The translations under genes were made by a program, and so were the position numbers. Of a stretch of 64,000 nt of DNA, positions 20,621 through 32,344 are shown piece after piece; the first letter of the stretch is position 1; every line of letters begins with the position of its first letter. Origin of the DNA: Lumbricus rubellus (Eukaryota; Annelida; Clitellata; Crassiclitellata; Lumbricidae). Below the pieces are notes generated by a model. The model was not told where the DNA came from. It searched no databases and saw nothing but the letters and a program-made list of their open reading frames with translations. The stretch covers positions 22,235,894 through 22,299,893 of the forward strand of contig OX243825.1 in the NCBI GenBank assembly GCA_945859605.1, read 5' to 3'.

Positions 20621-23340
20621 AAAAATACCGTGGGGTCCGTAGCCTATATATGTGTCACTAACATTTGCTTACTTACTGTCTCAGTTTATGCAATGTGACA
20701 AACTGGTGAGCGGTGAATAATTATAATTTATGCAATAACCTATTTAAGAGTGTTTTTTCTTTGTTATAGTGAGTGAGGTACATAGCCTATACATGCATAT
20801 TATAATTAGGACTATATGCCTAATTAACATGTCATCAATAATATGCTAGAGCGTCCTATGAGCGTTCCTGGCTTAAAAAGTAATGACAGTCGTCAGATAG
20901 GTATTAAAATCAAGAAAATTAAAAGAAAAAGAAAATTTTTGAAAAGTAAGAATTATCGTCGGGAAGATTGGTAGGCCTACTGGTCATATAGGCTATAGTC
21001 TCCAAAAATTTCTGAAATGATGTCCTTGTTAGCGGCAATGGCGGATCCAGAGGGGCCAATCCGGTCATGACCCCATTTAAAAACTGCATGGGCGTGGCAC
21101 CCCTAAAATGGTATATTTTTGACAAATTTCGTCCGGATGACTAAAAAAAGGTCATCAAACTTTTTTAGGCAGGGAAAATGGCATACATGTATTTGTGACA
21201 AATTTCGGCCGGATGACTAAAAAAGGTCATCAGATTTTGTTGTCAGGGAAAGTGGTAAATTTTTCACACATTTAAAAAAGGTCATAAGATTTTTTCGGAA
21301 AATATCACCGAAAATTTTGCCCCCCCCTTCACAAATTTCCGTATCCGCCTCTGTATAGTCTACGTAATAATAAGGGTTGGGCCCTTTGTCGCCTATTCGC
21401 GTATACAGGGCCTAATATAAAAAAATCGGAATTTTTTCATTTATCCTACTGCAGTGTGGCCCGATGGGACTCCAAAAATGGATGGGTCTGGAGTCCATGA
21501 CTCTCATCCATTTGGCGTGGACTCCGATTTTCTTTATGTGGTGCGTCCATGACTCCCAGAATTCAGACCTTAACGGGATCACTGACACCGACAATGGCAT
21601 AATTTCTTCGTTTCATGTTGGTTGTCGATAGATAATCATGTTTTTTTCTTTTGATTGTACCTAAAAAGAACTTATAACTAGTTTATATAGTTGAAAATGT
21701 TACTTTATTATATATAAACTATTCTTGTATACGTAAATCATGTTCTACACACACACAGAATCCAACATTTTACTTATGCGAAAGTACACGTTTTGTGGAA
21801 TCTACTGGTGCTCATGGAAAAAAATTCATAATTTCAAGGTGCATTCATATATTTTAAACCTAAAAATATAATTTTGTGCAGAAATGAATGCTGAATCCAT
21901 TGGTGTATTACAAGTTATGATATCTCAAACCAAACCCAAAATCCAGGGGGGGTAACCACCCCCCCCCCCTTGGTAGTCAGTGTTACAAAAAAGCTTGGTA
22001 GCCTGAGCATGGGCGCCGACTCTGCGAGGCCCGTGAGTGCTCAGCACCACCAGAAATTGGCCATGCGAGGCCCTCTTATGCATGGGCACCACCTGAAATC
22101 AGCCGGCAAGATGTGCTTTTAAGATATTTTTTCTCTGTTGGGATTGCTTATCTATAAAAATCATTCCATCTTTAGTATACTTGTTTAAATCTCAGTTAGT
22201 TTACCTTACAATTACTCCAGTTTTAGGCTATCCCATCTGGTAGTCTGAACTCCATTGGTCCTCAGCCGATCAGCGAATACGATGAAACCCCGAAATCCTG
22301 CTTATTCGATCCGCTTCCGAATTTTTTTTATTACGGACGAAGGCGACGATTTGACTGCCATTGTTTCTTTAGAGTTTAGACCTATATTGTATACATGCTC
22401 AATAGTGTTCTTCAGTGCTCGAGAGTCACCTCCCAGCATCATAAAAGCGGGATATTGTTTCGTCTTTAAAAACTACTTGAAATACTATTTGAAAAACTAT
22501 TCCACAGTGTTAATATTGGCTCACTAAACAGTGGCTAATTGTCTGATTTCTTGTGCAAAATTTGAGTAGCCTATGTTGACCTAATTGAGGAAGAGTGCTC
22601 CAAGACGCCCATGAAAACGAAGATTGTGCTTTTCTTCTGTGTGGATTCCAAGAGAAATAGGCTACATCAAACACAAAGAATGATCAAAAAATTTAAATTG
22701 GGAAGAGCATTATTTTATTGAAGTTTTAAATCATGTCTTTATGCAATGAGATAACAGGAAATTTTGACAAGGATGTCATGACGTCAAAATGATAGCCTAA
22801 GGTTCTAGGCCTACCATCGCAGTGTGACAATAAAAATATCGAAAATGGGGAGGAGCACATCCCGTTCTCAAACCCCTTCCCTGCTCGGCGCTGTGCTTTT
22901 CTTTGGGTGCGAGTTCGTCTCTTCAAACCAGGAACAAGTCTCCGCCTATATGAACAGTGGTGATTTCAATAAGTTTCCTATAAAAAAGGGTCAAAAAATT
23001 TTTCGCGCGCTCACGCGCGCATATTTTCACATTTTTTGGGGCACCCCCACTCTTCGGGTCAACTCGGCGCCTATGAGCCTGAGGGTTAAGCTGAAGCCTG
23101 TTTGATTTTTAATTTAGTACCGAGTAGGTCTACCTAAGGTCCTAAGCTTATAGCCTGCAACGCATTGTAATTAGCTTCAGGGTGCGGCCAAGCCTAGTGG
23201 TAGAGAACCATCAAGATATAGGTGGGAGGGTATAATAGTATGTCTGATGGATTAAATATTTGGAATTTCTAAACACCCTTACGTGCTCTGCATGAAGAGC
23301 AGAACACAGGGCTATAAATTAGAATTGACGGGTTTCAGCC
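20621..23340. other. Repeat-rich spacer between the two retroelements
   Basis: No gene supported. A dispersed repeat covers about 21040-21350 (GGGGCCAATCCGG start, then repeated GGATGACTAAAAAAGGTCAT units and an ATCACCGAAAA end). The same family recurs at 23347-23930. Poly-C/G runs occur near 21944-21970. Confidence 0.6.
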
Positions 23341-23346
23341 AGGTGC

Positions 23347-23830
23347 GGTCCAGAGGGCCAATCCGGCCATGGCCCCATTTAAAAATTGCACTGGACGTGG
23401 ACCCCCCCCCCCCCCATTTGGTTTCAATAACGTTTCAATCAATGGAGCGGGACAAGGCGAGAAAAAGTAACAATATGACTAGAGATATAGTAGCCTATAT
23501 TCCGAAGAGATTACGAGACCAGATGACTAAAAACGAGAAAAAAGGTCATCAGTTATTTTGGCAGGGAAAATAGCATATTTTTCACACAGGTCCAGAGGGC
23601 CAATCCGGCCATGGCCCCATTTAAAAATTGCACTGGACGTGGACCCCCCCCCCCATTTGGTTTCAATAACGTTTCAATCAATGGAGCGGGACAAGGCGAG
23701 AAAAAGTAACAATATGACTAGAGATATAGTAGCCTATATTCCGAAGAGATTACGAGACCAGATGACTAAAAACGAGAAAAAAGGTCATCAGTTATTTTGG
23801 CAGGGAAAATAGCATATTTTTCACACATTT
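23347..23830. repeat. Two-unit tandem duplication, 242-bp period
   Basis: The unit beginning GGTCCAGAGGGCCAATCCGG at 23347 is repeated almost identically from 23589. The clearest difference is the length of a C-run (23400-23416 versus 23643-23654). The near-identity indicates a recent duplication within an older dispersed repeat. Confidence 0.9.
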
Positions 23831-24480
23831 CGGCCGGATGACTAGAAATTTAAAGGTCATCAGATTTTTCCGGCAAAGATCACCGAAAATGTTAATTGGC
23901 CACTTTGAAAATTTGTATCCGCATCTGGTTTCAGCCCTCCCCGTCTTTCCTAAAACCTCATAGTCAAGTCAAGTAACACTGTTAGCCGTTGCAATTATGC
24001 AGATAGTAGGCCTATTCGCATTTAACAATTTAGTGGTAATTTCTGTAATTAGGCAACATCTCCTTATCAGTGATGTTATCAAGTACCTCAGCATAAAGTG
24101 CAATATCCTGTCATGTCATCAGTGAGAAAATTCACATCTCTGCCAAATATAGTAATGCATATGAATTAGAACAGGCAAAAACAGTGGAGTGCTCCATCTT
24201 TCATATTAAATAAGGTGTGTAGCAGTTGATAGTATTATACAGATGAACTGTGATGCTCAACACAAATTAGTTGAAGATTTTTTGAAACTTTAAAGTAGGC
24301 CTAATCAACAATAAACTGCTGCACGAATACATAGGATGTGGTTCTGCATCACCGTTGTTGATCTACCACGTTTTGTACTAAAATAACATATAATGTAGTT
24401 TATTATATTTGTCACTATTAGCATAGTGAATTTTATTTTGCTCAGAGAATGGAGTACGGCGTGCTTGGAGATGTATAGTG

Positions 24481-26196
24481 TGTAGCGATTCGACCCCTCG
24501 TCAGGCCGGAAGTAACTTGTACCTCCGCCCTCGAGGGACTGTCGCCTCGCTGTAGGGCGTCAGGGTCCAAGTCCGTCGATAGGAAGTGGTCTCGCACTGT
24601 TGTATTAGGCTGCCAGGTCTCGCCTGAACGATCTCCAGTTCTATCGAAGTCTCGATAATTCAACCTAGGCTGATCCTTTAGCCTTTGGCTCCTCTTAACG
24701 CTAGGTTCGTCCGCTCTCTCAGGTACCAAGGATGCGCTCGAGTGTCTGTCCGCGACGGCCGGTCTGGCCGTAACTATCGTCATGTCATAGTTTGGGTTCG
24801 TCTGCCCTACAGCGAAGTTGGCAGAAGGGGACTCTTCTAGTCGATCTAGGCGAATCAACGCCTCTCCTACTTGGGAGCGTATTTCACCCACCTGTGAAGT
24901 GACTTCTCCTACGTGGGCGTGCATACTTGCAAACTTATTGTCTAGTCGGTCCATCATTAATTCCAATACGGCACTCACACGTGACCGGTTGGACCCGAGC
25001 GACTGCTCGTCCTCGTCTCTAGAAGTGCGCTCCATAAATGCGAGTAATTACGATTAACGACTAGACGCTATTAACTACCGAAGAAGATTTGGTTATTATT
25101 ATTTTTATTACCACTGAACCGGAACGTACAATTCTTATCTATGAAGATTATCTATGAACGAATAAGAATACGGACACTTTTCCGTATATGTTTCTTACTT
25201 TACGTAACCTCTACTACTTATCGCAACTTGGAAGTTGAAAGTTAACATATGATAATAATATTGGCTAATGGCGATTTGCTCCCATTATTCCCTTAATTTA
25301 GGTCTACCCTACAGTGACATACCTCAAAGTCGAACAGGTCGTGGCGAAGGCGAGGGTAGGCTGAGTGACCGACACGCAAGTAAAATCCACGCAATCGATT
25401 ACAAGGGCGATCCTCTCGCAATAACGTGATTTCCGTAAATGTCTCTTCCTCAGAGACAGACAGCCAAATTTTAGTCAATTTCGCGTATTCGATAATCAGA
25501 ACTTCCTCACGATATTTTAATCCTTAATCCCCTTCGTAGTCGGCGTCGAAATATCTTAATCCACTGAATTATTCCACAATTACAGCCGAAATTCAATACT
25601 CAACTTTTCACGAATCAGAGCGCGTTACAAATCGACCAACTCGTTCAATCTCCAAATCCATACTGACTGAAACGACAGCAATTTGCCACGAGGGACGCCA
25701 AACTCGCGCTGAATTTAGTTCCGAACAAAGAAACAATGCCACGTAGATAGGGATTGTATGTCTGGTTTTAATTGCATGGCCACGTTAAAATATAGCTGGG
25801 TTTTTCCAGCTTAGCATTAAGGTATAGGCCGAAATTAACATGGAGCCTCGCGCTGGCGCAGACGTCACGTGCCCATGTTAAAAGTATATAGAAAATAACA
25901 TGAAGCCTCGTTCCGATATATTCAAGCGCGGGGGAAATTCAAGGTTACGTGGACTTGTTGATCTCTGTCAACAAGTCCTACGTGTGCGTACGTCTAAACG
26001 TTAGGCTGCGTATCGCTGCGTATTATTAAATATTGTTACGTGTATTAACTTAACGGGTCTTTTAGTGCGTTTCACGGCAGAAATTATATTATCAATATTA
26101 TAATAGTAGGCTGTTCCCGTGTATTATAATTATAAGCAAATCGCCATTAATTGCATAATAATCAGAAAATAACCCTTAAAATTGACATTCGTCACA
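24481..26196 (-). repeat. 3' LTR of retroelement copy 2
   Basis: 1,716 bp, matching 30080-31795. It differs from the copy 1 LTRs by an in-frame 33-base deletion in the coding part (around 24897) and scattered substitutions, one of which alters the ATGCAAAT octamer next to the TATA-like box. It carries the truncated start of the element's reading frame (24442-25035). Confidence 0.95.
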
Positions 26197-26253
26197 ATGC
26201 CCACCAACCTCTCTTCTTTCAAAAGTTCTTCAACTGGGAGAAGAGCTTTTGAA
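26197..26253 (-). other. Polypurine tract and adjoining hairpin, copy 2
   Basis: Same purine-rich stretch (GAAAGAAGAGAGG on the minus strand) and TTTCAAAAG/CTTTTGAAA stem as in copy 1. One base fewer separates the inner arms. Confidence 0.6.
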
Positions 26254-27109
26254 AGGCATCTTTCAACACATTCTGATTATTCATAGCATCACATAGCGAT
26301 AATGCAGAAGCAACAGCAAGCAATATTAAAGGCGATCCAATGTCAGATCTATAGGCGGCAACATCTAAACAGTTCTGTTCATAGGCACAATGTCTTAACA
26401 CACCGTATACCATTATTAAATTCTACGGGTCTACACACTAAGGACCATGACTTAACAGTCATCACACCGTATACGAGAAACCACTAGATTACCGGGCTGT
26501 GCCTCAGGCTTCGTTACAAGCAGGCCATACAAAAAAAAAACCCTCTAGTCTACCATAATATTTCAAGACCAATGTCCCATATCTCAGCAACTGCAATGCA
26601 CCAGCCTATTTAACAAATGGACGCTTACTGTATATTGCCATACTATACTACAAGGCTAAAATCTACTAATGTTCCTCAATAATCTCTATTAGACCAATAT
26701 AGCACCAGCTATTACAAAGTTCGTCCATGCATGTCATTAGATTTTTAACCAAAGCATCATGGGATTCAATAACAGAGCAACGATCACTAAGGCAGCTCAA
26801 ATATTCCGGAAATGCCGTTATTACTCGCACACGATATTTCATCTCGTCAGCATAAATCCTAGCACGCGTCTAGAAGGTAAAGTTATGCATTCTACATAAA
26901 GCAATCAGTCCACTTAGCAATTCAAATGTTAATCTTATAGGGCTAGATAACGCAGAACTTTCATCACTTTAACTGTAAATCAACTTATCTCCGGCAAATT
27001 ATAGAGAAGACCTTTCTCCTTGAGATCACCTTCATCACCATCAAACAAAACCGCTATAACACTTATCTAGACACCGTTACAACCTGAAATTAAGCGCAGG
27101 CCGTTTACT
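26254..27109. other. Non-coding 3' region of retroelement copy 2
   Basis: AT-rich, with no protein-like frame. It holds single units of the repeats that are duplicated in copy 1, and a poly-A run near 26530. Confidence 0.75.
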
Positions 27110-30100
27110 TTATAACGTCTCGACAGTAAAAGCCCAATTGCTTGCATCTCCACCATGATTCTCCGGATGCACCATGTGCTTTTCGCCAACGTCCAAGACA
27201 GCCTTCGTCTCCAGAGGACGCTGTCGGTGCGGATAGATGATCGTCTTACACCAATGGCAGTCCTGTCCCAAATTTGCCCAGCTGTAGCTTGACATCCAAG
27301 TACGGCTACATCGGACGCACTTGTACTCTCCGAAGCACCGCTTCTTCCCTTGGTACGGCGTTAGTCCATGATCCTTAGGTCGAGCCATCGGACAGTCCTT
27401 GATGCTATGACCTTTCTGGAAACACAGGTGACAGAGATAGGTACTCGGCAGTTCTTTCTTGGCCCTCCGAGCAATGCAAGCGAGGCGGATTCGATCAGCC
27501 AATCCAGACGTCACGTCGATTTGATCATCAACCGACGTGGCAGAAGTACTTGGTACTTCGGTCACATGTTGAACCTCGGCATCCGGTCGGGCCGAATCGT
27601 CCGGCTTCCATCGTCCAATAATCATGCCACAGACTGCGGCTGTGGACGTTCGATATAACGGCAAGCGTCTTCCACCAAAGAGGAGGACGTCTTCCCCCAT
27701 CTTCCATTCAACCCCATGTCTGCCTAGCCAGCTCATGCCGAGTATCAGTTCGTCTACTTGCGGCGAGACCAAAAATAATTCTGCGAAGATGAGACCGCCG
27801 GCTTGGCAGGGCAGGAAGACCTCCCCGATGATCGGGATGTCTGTTCCGTTAGCAGCGCTCACAGTCTTGTCGGACGATCGCATCTCTTCCGGTGCTACTT
27901 CGGAGGCCGGAACGAGAGATACCGAGCTTCCAGAGTCGAGCAACGCACGCGTCCTCTTTCCTCTCACCAGCAACGGTAGATATGCGACGTTCGTCCCTGG
28001 AATGCAGCTGTTCCTGTGGTCCGCTGGATAACCCGTCGCTCCTTGTGGTTCCGCCTCTGTCTGTTGTCGAGATGGGCAGTCCCGTGCGAGGTGGTCCAGG
28101 GCCTGACATTCGAAGCAGCGTCGAGGAGGTCGTACGCCGTTTCTATTCCAGCGGGGGTCGGTTCTCCGTCGGTACCAGTTCGTGTTCGGTGGTTGTTCTC
28201 CTCCGAAGTCAGCTACGGGCTCATGCGTAGGGTAGCTGGGCGGCGTCTGCGATGGATGACCAGAGAACAGGGCTATCTGCGCTTGGACATTTGCCGAGAT
28301 TTCTTCTTGACGTCTAATCTGCGCTTGAATACTGTCCATCTGGTTTTTGATCTGTCGAAGATCAATATCCGTTGTTCGTTCGGCTTCCTTCACCATCTTG
28401 ACCCGTCCGTAACGTCGTTCGGTAGATCCCTCGTTATCCGTATCCGCTTTGCGGACACCGTCCAGTCTCATGGCTAATTGATACGCTTTGTCCAGCGAGG
28501 CGAGATCATTCTCACGTAGCTTCCGTGCGATTCTTTTGTCGGTCAAAGCGTCCGCAAACGCACGTATGGCGATTGACTCACTATGGGCTGACACGGGTCC
28601 AGGATACGCGAGAGTCATCAGCCGACGAATGTCCTGTACCAGCGAGCTAAGTTCTTCTCCTTCCCGTTGCCGTCTCGTACTCAGCTGCGTCTGATACAAG
28701 GCGGCTTGGTTGGCGCCTCCGTATCTATCTCGTAGTCGTTGCACTAGATCCGACCAAGTCTCGACAGTCTGTGTGCCTGCTTCCCACAGCAATTGATCCG
28801 CCGGTTCGACCAGGGCGCACTTCAGATGGTTCAACCGCTCCACGTCAGTCCAACCATTGTTCGTCGCGCAGATCATGAATTTCTGCAAGAAAGCTTCTAC
28901 TTCCGTTTTTCCACTGTAACGTTCGAGCTTAATCCATTGGTTCGGTTTCGGCCGGTTCGTCGATGACACGGACGGTTCATTAACGTCCTTTGTATTAGAC
29001 GACGGCTTCGTACATTCCGTCGCTGTACCAGCTTCACCAGTCTCTGCTTGTGTCGATACGACCACGTGACCCACCGTCTGCGTAGCAACGGAAGTCGTCG
29101 GCACGAACGATAGCTTTTCGTGCATCTTCGTTGTTGGCCAAGTCTCTTCGGTTTTCAGGTCGACCGGTTTCGATCTGTTGTAGAAGTCGCGTCGGTATTC
29201 GTCGCTCAGCATCGGCGGCGGTAAGTTCTGATGCGTGGCATACGCGTCGTTCCTATCGTGACCAAACATCTGCGCACCGAGACCGTCTCTTCGTCGCATG
29301 GCCTCGCTGTTTCTCCTCCAATCGTCGGCATATCCTCCAGCACACTCTTTCGGCATTCCTGGCGTAGAAACTGCGACAGGTATCCACTGGACCGTTGACG
29401 CGATGGCGTGGTCGTAGGTGAGGACAGGATCGTACGCGGAGAGGTGCGGAAGTGCGTGCGATCGAGGAAAATCCACGAGTCTGTTCGGCGCGGGAGGGAA
29501 TGGGTGGCCGTTGGGAGCGAAGATGGAGATCGGCGTACCAGGCCTCGTCGTCGTAAGACCTGTCGTAGCCTCGTATCGGCTTCGCATGGCTTGTGTGTTA
29601 GCCACATTCCGTTGATCAGCTTCGACGTGTCGGTATTGGTCAGCCACGCGATGAGAAGCTCGTGGTTCCGACAACGAACGTACAACCGATGTGTTGGTTG
29701 GTCGCAGGGCCGACGTGGCAGGTAGTCGTGTGACAGGACCAGCCGTCGTGAGTGGTCGGATGCTGGTGCCACCGTTAGACAGGCCAACCCCCTCCCATGG
29801 GTTTGTATTTCGGGTCGGTTGGCTTAAATTTTCTTCTTTTCGCCCCCAATTTAGAAGTTCCAAGTTGCGAGTTTCGTATTGTTTATCTATCTTACTTCTT
29901 TCATACGGGGCATTTACATTTTCATCCCTTATTTCTTCATCTACATCAACTTGAAAATACTCGTGATTGCTCTGGTTAGCGGCATCTGAAGCCACGCTAT
30001 CATCCAGTTCAATCCTATCAGTGCCTACTCCTATCGAGGGGTTAGACCCTAACCTGTACCCGACACTTCTGGAACCAATTGTAGCGATTCGACCCCTCGT

Positions 30101-30634
30101 CAGGCCGGAAGTAACTTGTACCTCCGCCCTCGAGGGACTGTCGCCTCGCTGTAGGGCGTCAGGGTCCAAGTCCGTCGATAGGAAGTGGTCTCGCACTGTT
30201 GTATTAGGCTGCCAGGTCTCGCCTGAACGATCTCCAGTTCTATCGAAGTCTCGATAATTCAACCTAGGCTGATCCTTTAGCCTTTGGCTCCTCTTAACGC
30301 TAGGTTCGTCCGCTCTCTCAGGTACCAAGGATGCGCTCGAGTGTCTGTCCGCGACGGCCGGTCTGGCCGTAACTATCGTCATGTCATAGTTTGGGTTCGT
30401 CTGCCCTACAGCGAAGTTGGCAGAAGGGGACTCTTCTAGTCGATCTAGGCGAATCAACGCCTCTCCTACTTGGGAGCGTATTTCACCCACCTGTGAAGTG
30501 ACTTCTCCTACGTGGGCGTGCATACTTGCAAACTTATTGTCTAGTCGGTCCATCATTAATTCCAATACGGCACTCACACGTGACCGGTTGGACCCGAGCG
30601 ACTGCTCGTCCTCGTCTCTAGAAGTGCGCTCCAT
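27110..30634 (-). CDS. Gag-protease polyprotein with ZCCHC24-like module, copy 2 (3' end frameshifted)
   Basis: 1,174 residues, same domain order as copy 1. Against copy 1 it has an 11-residue in-frame deletion in the LTR-encoded coiled coil, an in-frame insertion of about 11 residues between Gag and knuckle (PSYPTHEP region), conservative substitutions in the knuckle, and GMSWL in place of GMCWL in the protease. Near the C-terminus copy 2 lacks one T present in copy 1 (gcatctcc near 27145 versus gcattctcc near 15640). After HPENHGG the frame shifts, so the tail is unrelated and the final cysteine pair of the zinc module is lost. The rest of the module (both CCHC ligands, CFGEYKC, CHWC, YPHRQRPLE) is intact. 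Open across 3.5 kb. Confidence 0.85.
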   Translation of the reverse strand: MERTSRDEDEQSLGSNRSRVSAVLELMMDRLDNKFASMHAHVGEVTSQVGEIRSQVGEALIRLDRLEESPSANFAVGQTNPNYDMTIVTARPAVADRHSSASLVPERADEPSVKRSQRLKDQPRLNYRDFDRTGDRSGETWQPNTTVRDHFLSTDLDPDALQRGDSPSRAEVQVTSGLTRGRIATIGSRSVGYRLGSNPSIGVGTDRIELDDSVASDAANQSNHEYFQVDVDEEIRDENVNAPYERSKIDKQYETRNLELLNWGRKEENLSQPTRNTNPWEGVGLSNGGTSIRPLTTAGPVTRLPATSALRPTNTSVVRSLSEPRASHRVADQYRHVEADQRNVANTQAMRSRYEATTGLTTTRPGTPISIFAPNGHPFPPAPNRLVDFPRSHALPHLSAYDPVLTYDHAIASTVQWIPVAVSTPGMPKECAGGYADDWRRNSEAMRRRDGLGAQMFGHDRNDAYATHQNLPPPMLSDEYRRDFYNRSKPVDLKTEETWPTTKMHEKLSFVPTTSVATQTVGHVVVSTQAETGEAGTATECTKPSSNTKDVNEPSVSSTNRPKPNQWIKLERYSGKTEVEAFLQKFMICATNNGWTDVERLNHLKCALVEPADQLLWEAGTQTVETWSDLVQRLRDRYGGANQAALYQTQLSTRRQREGEELSSLVQDIRRLMTLAYPGPVSAHSESIAIRAFADALTDKRIARKLRENDLASLDKAYQLAMRLDGVRKADTDNEGSTERRYGRVKMVKEAERTTDIDLRQIKNQMDSIQAQIRRQEEISANVQAQIALFSGHPSQTPPSYPTHEPVADFGGEQPPNTNWYRRRTDPRWNRNGVRPPRRCFECQALDHLARDCPSRQQTEAEPQGATGYPADHRNSCIPGTNVAYLPLLVRGKRTRALLDSGSSVSLVPASEVAPEEMRSSDKTVSAANGTDIPIIGEVFLPCQAGGLIFAELFLVSPQVDELILGMSWLGRHGVEWKMGEDVLLFGGRRLPLYRTSTAAVCGMIIGRWKPDDSARPDAEVQHVTEVPSTSATSVDDQIDVTSGLADRIRLACIARRAKKELPSTYLCHLCFQKGHSIKDCPMARPKDHGLTPYQGKKRCFGEYKCVRCSRTWMSSYSWANLGQDCHWCKTIIYPHRQRPLETKAVLDVGEKHMVHPENHGGDASNWAFTVETL
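30062..30077 (-). other. Primer-binding site, copy 2
   Basis: TGGTTCCAGAAGTGTC in element orientation, two bases after the 5' LTR and identical to copy 1. It is again within the open reading frame. Confidence 0.7.
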
Positions 30635-31795
30635 AAATGCGAGTAATTACGATTAACGACTAGACGCTATTAACTACCGAAGAAGATTTGGTTATTATTA
30701 TTTTTATTACCACTGAACCGGAACGTACAATTCTTATCTATGAAGATTATCTATGAACGAATAAGAATACGGACACTTTTCCGTATATGTTTCTTACTTT
30801 ACGTAACCTCTACTACTTATCGCAACTTGGAAGTTGAAAGTTAACATATGATAATAATATTGGCTAATGGCGATTTGCTCCCATTATTCCCTTAATTTAG
30901 GTCTACCCTACAGTGACATACCTCAAAGTCGAACAGGTCGTGGCGAAGGCGAGGGTAGGCTGAGTGACCGACACGCAAGTAAAATCCACGCAATCGATTA
31001 CAAGGGCGATCCTCTCGCAATAACGTGATTTCCGTAAATGTCTCTTCCTCAGAGACAGACAGCCAAATTTTAGTCAATTTCGCGTATTCGATAATCAGAA
31101 CTTCCTCACGATATTTTAATCCTTAATCCCCTTCGTAGTCGGCGTCGAAATATCTTAATCCACTGAATTATTCCACAATTACAGCCGAAATTCAATACTC
31201 AACTTTTCACGAATCAGAGCGCGTTACAAATCGACCAACTCGTTCAATCTCCAAATCCATACTGACTGAAACGACAGCAATTTGCCACGAGGGACGCCAA
31301 ACTCGCGCTGAATTTAGTTCCGAACAAAGAAACAATGCCACGTAGATAGGGATTGTATGTCTGGTTTTAATTGCATGGCCACGTTAAAATATAGCTGGGT
31401 TTTTCCAGCTTAGCATTAAGGTATAGGCCGAAATTAACATGGAGCCTCGCGCTGGCGCAGACGTCACGTGCCCATGTTAAAAGTATATAGAAAATAACAT
31501 GAAGCCTCGTTCCGATATATTCAAGCGCGGGGGAAATTCAAGGTTACGTGGACTTGTTGATCTCTGTCAACAAGTCCTACGTGTGCGTACGTCTAAACGT
31601 TAGGCTGCGTATCGCTGCGTATTATTAAATATTGTTACGTGTATTAACTTAACGGGTCTTTTAGTGCGTTTCACGGCAGAAATTATATTATCAATATTAT
31701 AATAGTAGGCTGTTCCCGTGTATTATAATTATAAGCAAATCGCCATTAATTGCATAATAATCAGAAAATAACCCTTAAAATTGACATTCGTCACA
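30080..31795 (-). repeat. 5' LTR of retroelement copy 2
   Basis: 1,716 bp. It contains the promoter-like elements (TATA-like box near 31386-31394, hairpin near 31551-31587, CRE/E-box near 31461-31471) and the start codon at 30634. Confidence 0.95.
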
Positions 31796-31854
31796 TAGTG
31801 CAAGACAGACACATGTGCATACACTCTAATCAATGCATTTTACTGAGCATAGAA

Positions 31855-31912
31855 ATGTAAGTAAGTATTTTCTTTATTACTCCACTTGCAAACGCACAAT
31901 GTAGCATTGCAG
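31855..31912 (+). repeat. Dispersed retroelement tail (shared with 61318-61372)
   Basis: AAGTAAGTATTTTCTTTATT and ACTCCACTTGCAAACGCAC here reappear in reverse complement at about 61318-61372. The short AAGT repeat end suggests the 3' tail of a non-LTR retroelement. Confidence 0.65.
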
Positions 31913-32344
31913 AAATTGTGAATTCAAAATCCTTATTGATTAAATTGCAGCCTAGCATTTTTTAAGTTAAAGTAAATCAAAAGAGATCGATGTAACTCGT
32001 TTTTATTATAGCTTACTAGTTGGCTAATTGTTGAACACTGTGAATGATAAATTGACATTGGAGAAACGTTGAAGAGAACACCAGATAAGAGTATAAGCTG
32101 GATTATAACACAGTCTCGTTTGCTTAACACATAATTATTGATTTTCTTTTATCAGCCGGTTTATAGTTATTATCCATCTGGCTAAATACCCAAAATATAT
32201 GCTAAACTGTCTGTAGCCATACTAAGAGATGAGAAGAAAATTTATGCTGTTTGCTTTGCATTAGATGAGAATCTCGAATCATAATTACTACATTATAGGC
32301 CTATATTAGGGTGTAATTAGTCTGCACTCAATAAGCCCTTTTCA

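Larger units (their letters stand above)
24481..31795 (-). mobile_element. LTR retroelement, copy 2 (Gag-protease-ZCCHC24-like, no pol)
   Basis: Complete 7,315-bp element on the minus strand. Its two 1,716-bp LTRs appear identical by eye, and it is flanked by the 5-bp direct repeat TAGTG (24476-24480 and 31796-31800). The organisation is the same as copy 1, but the non-coding 3' region is shorter (26197-27109). Primer-binding site and polypurine tract are conserved. No pol domain is visible. Matching LTRs, a perfect target duplication and a long open frame indicate a recent insertion. Confidence 0.9.

Noticed and set aside
22010..22620. A possible third MITE between CATGGGCGCCGAC and GACGCCCATG.
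   Set aside because: The two ends match for only about 9-10 bases and no target duplication was found.
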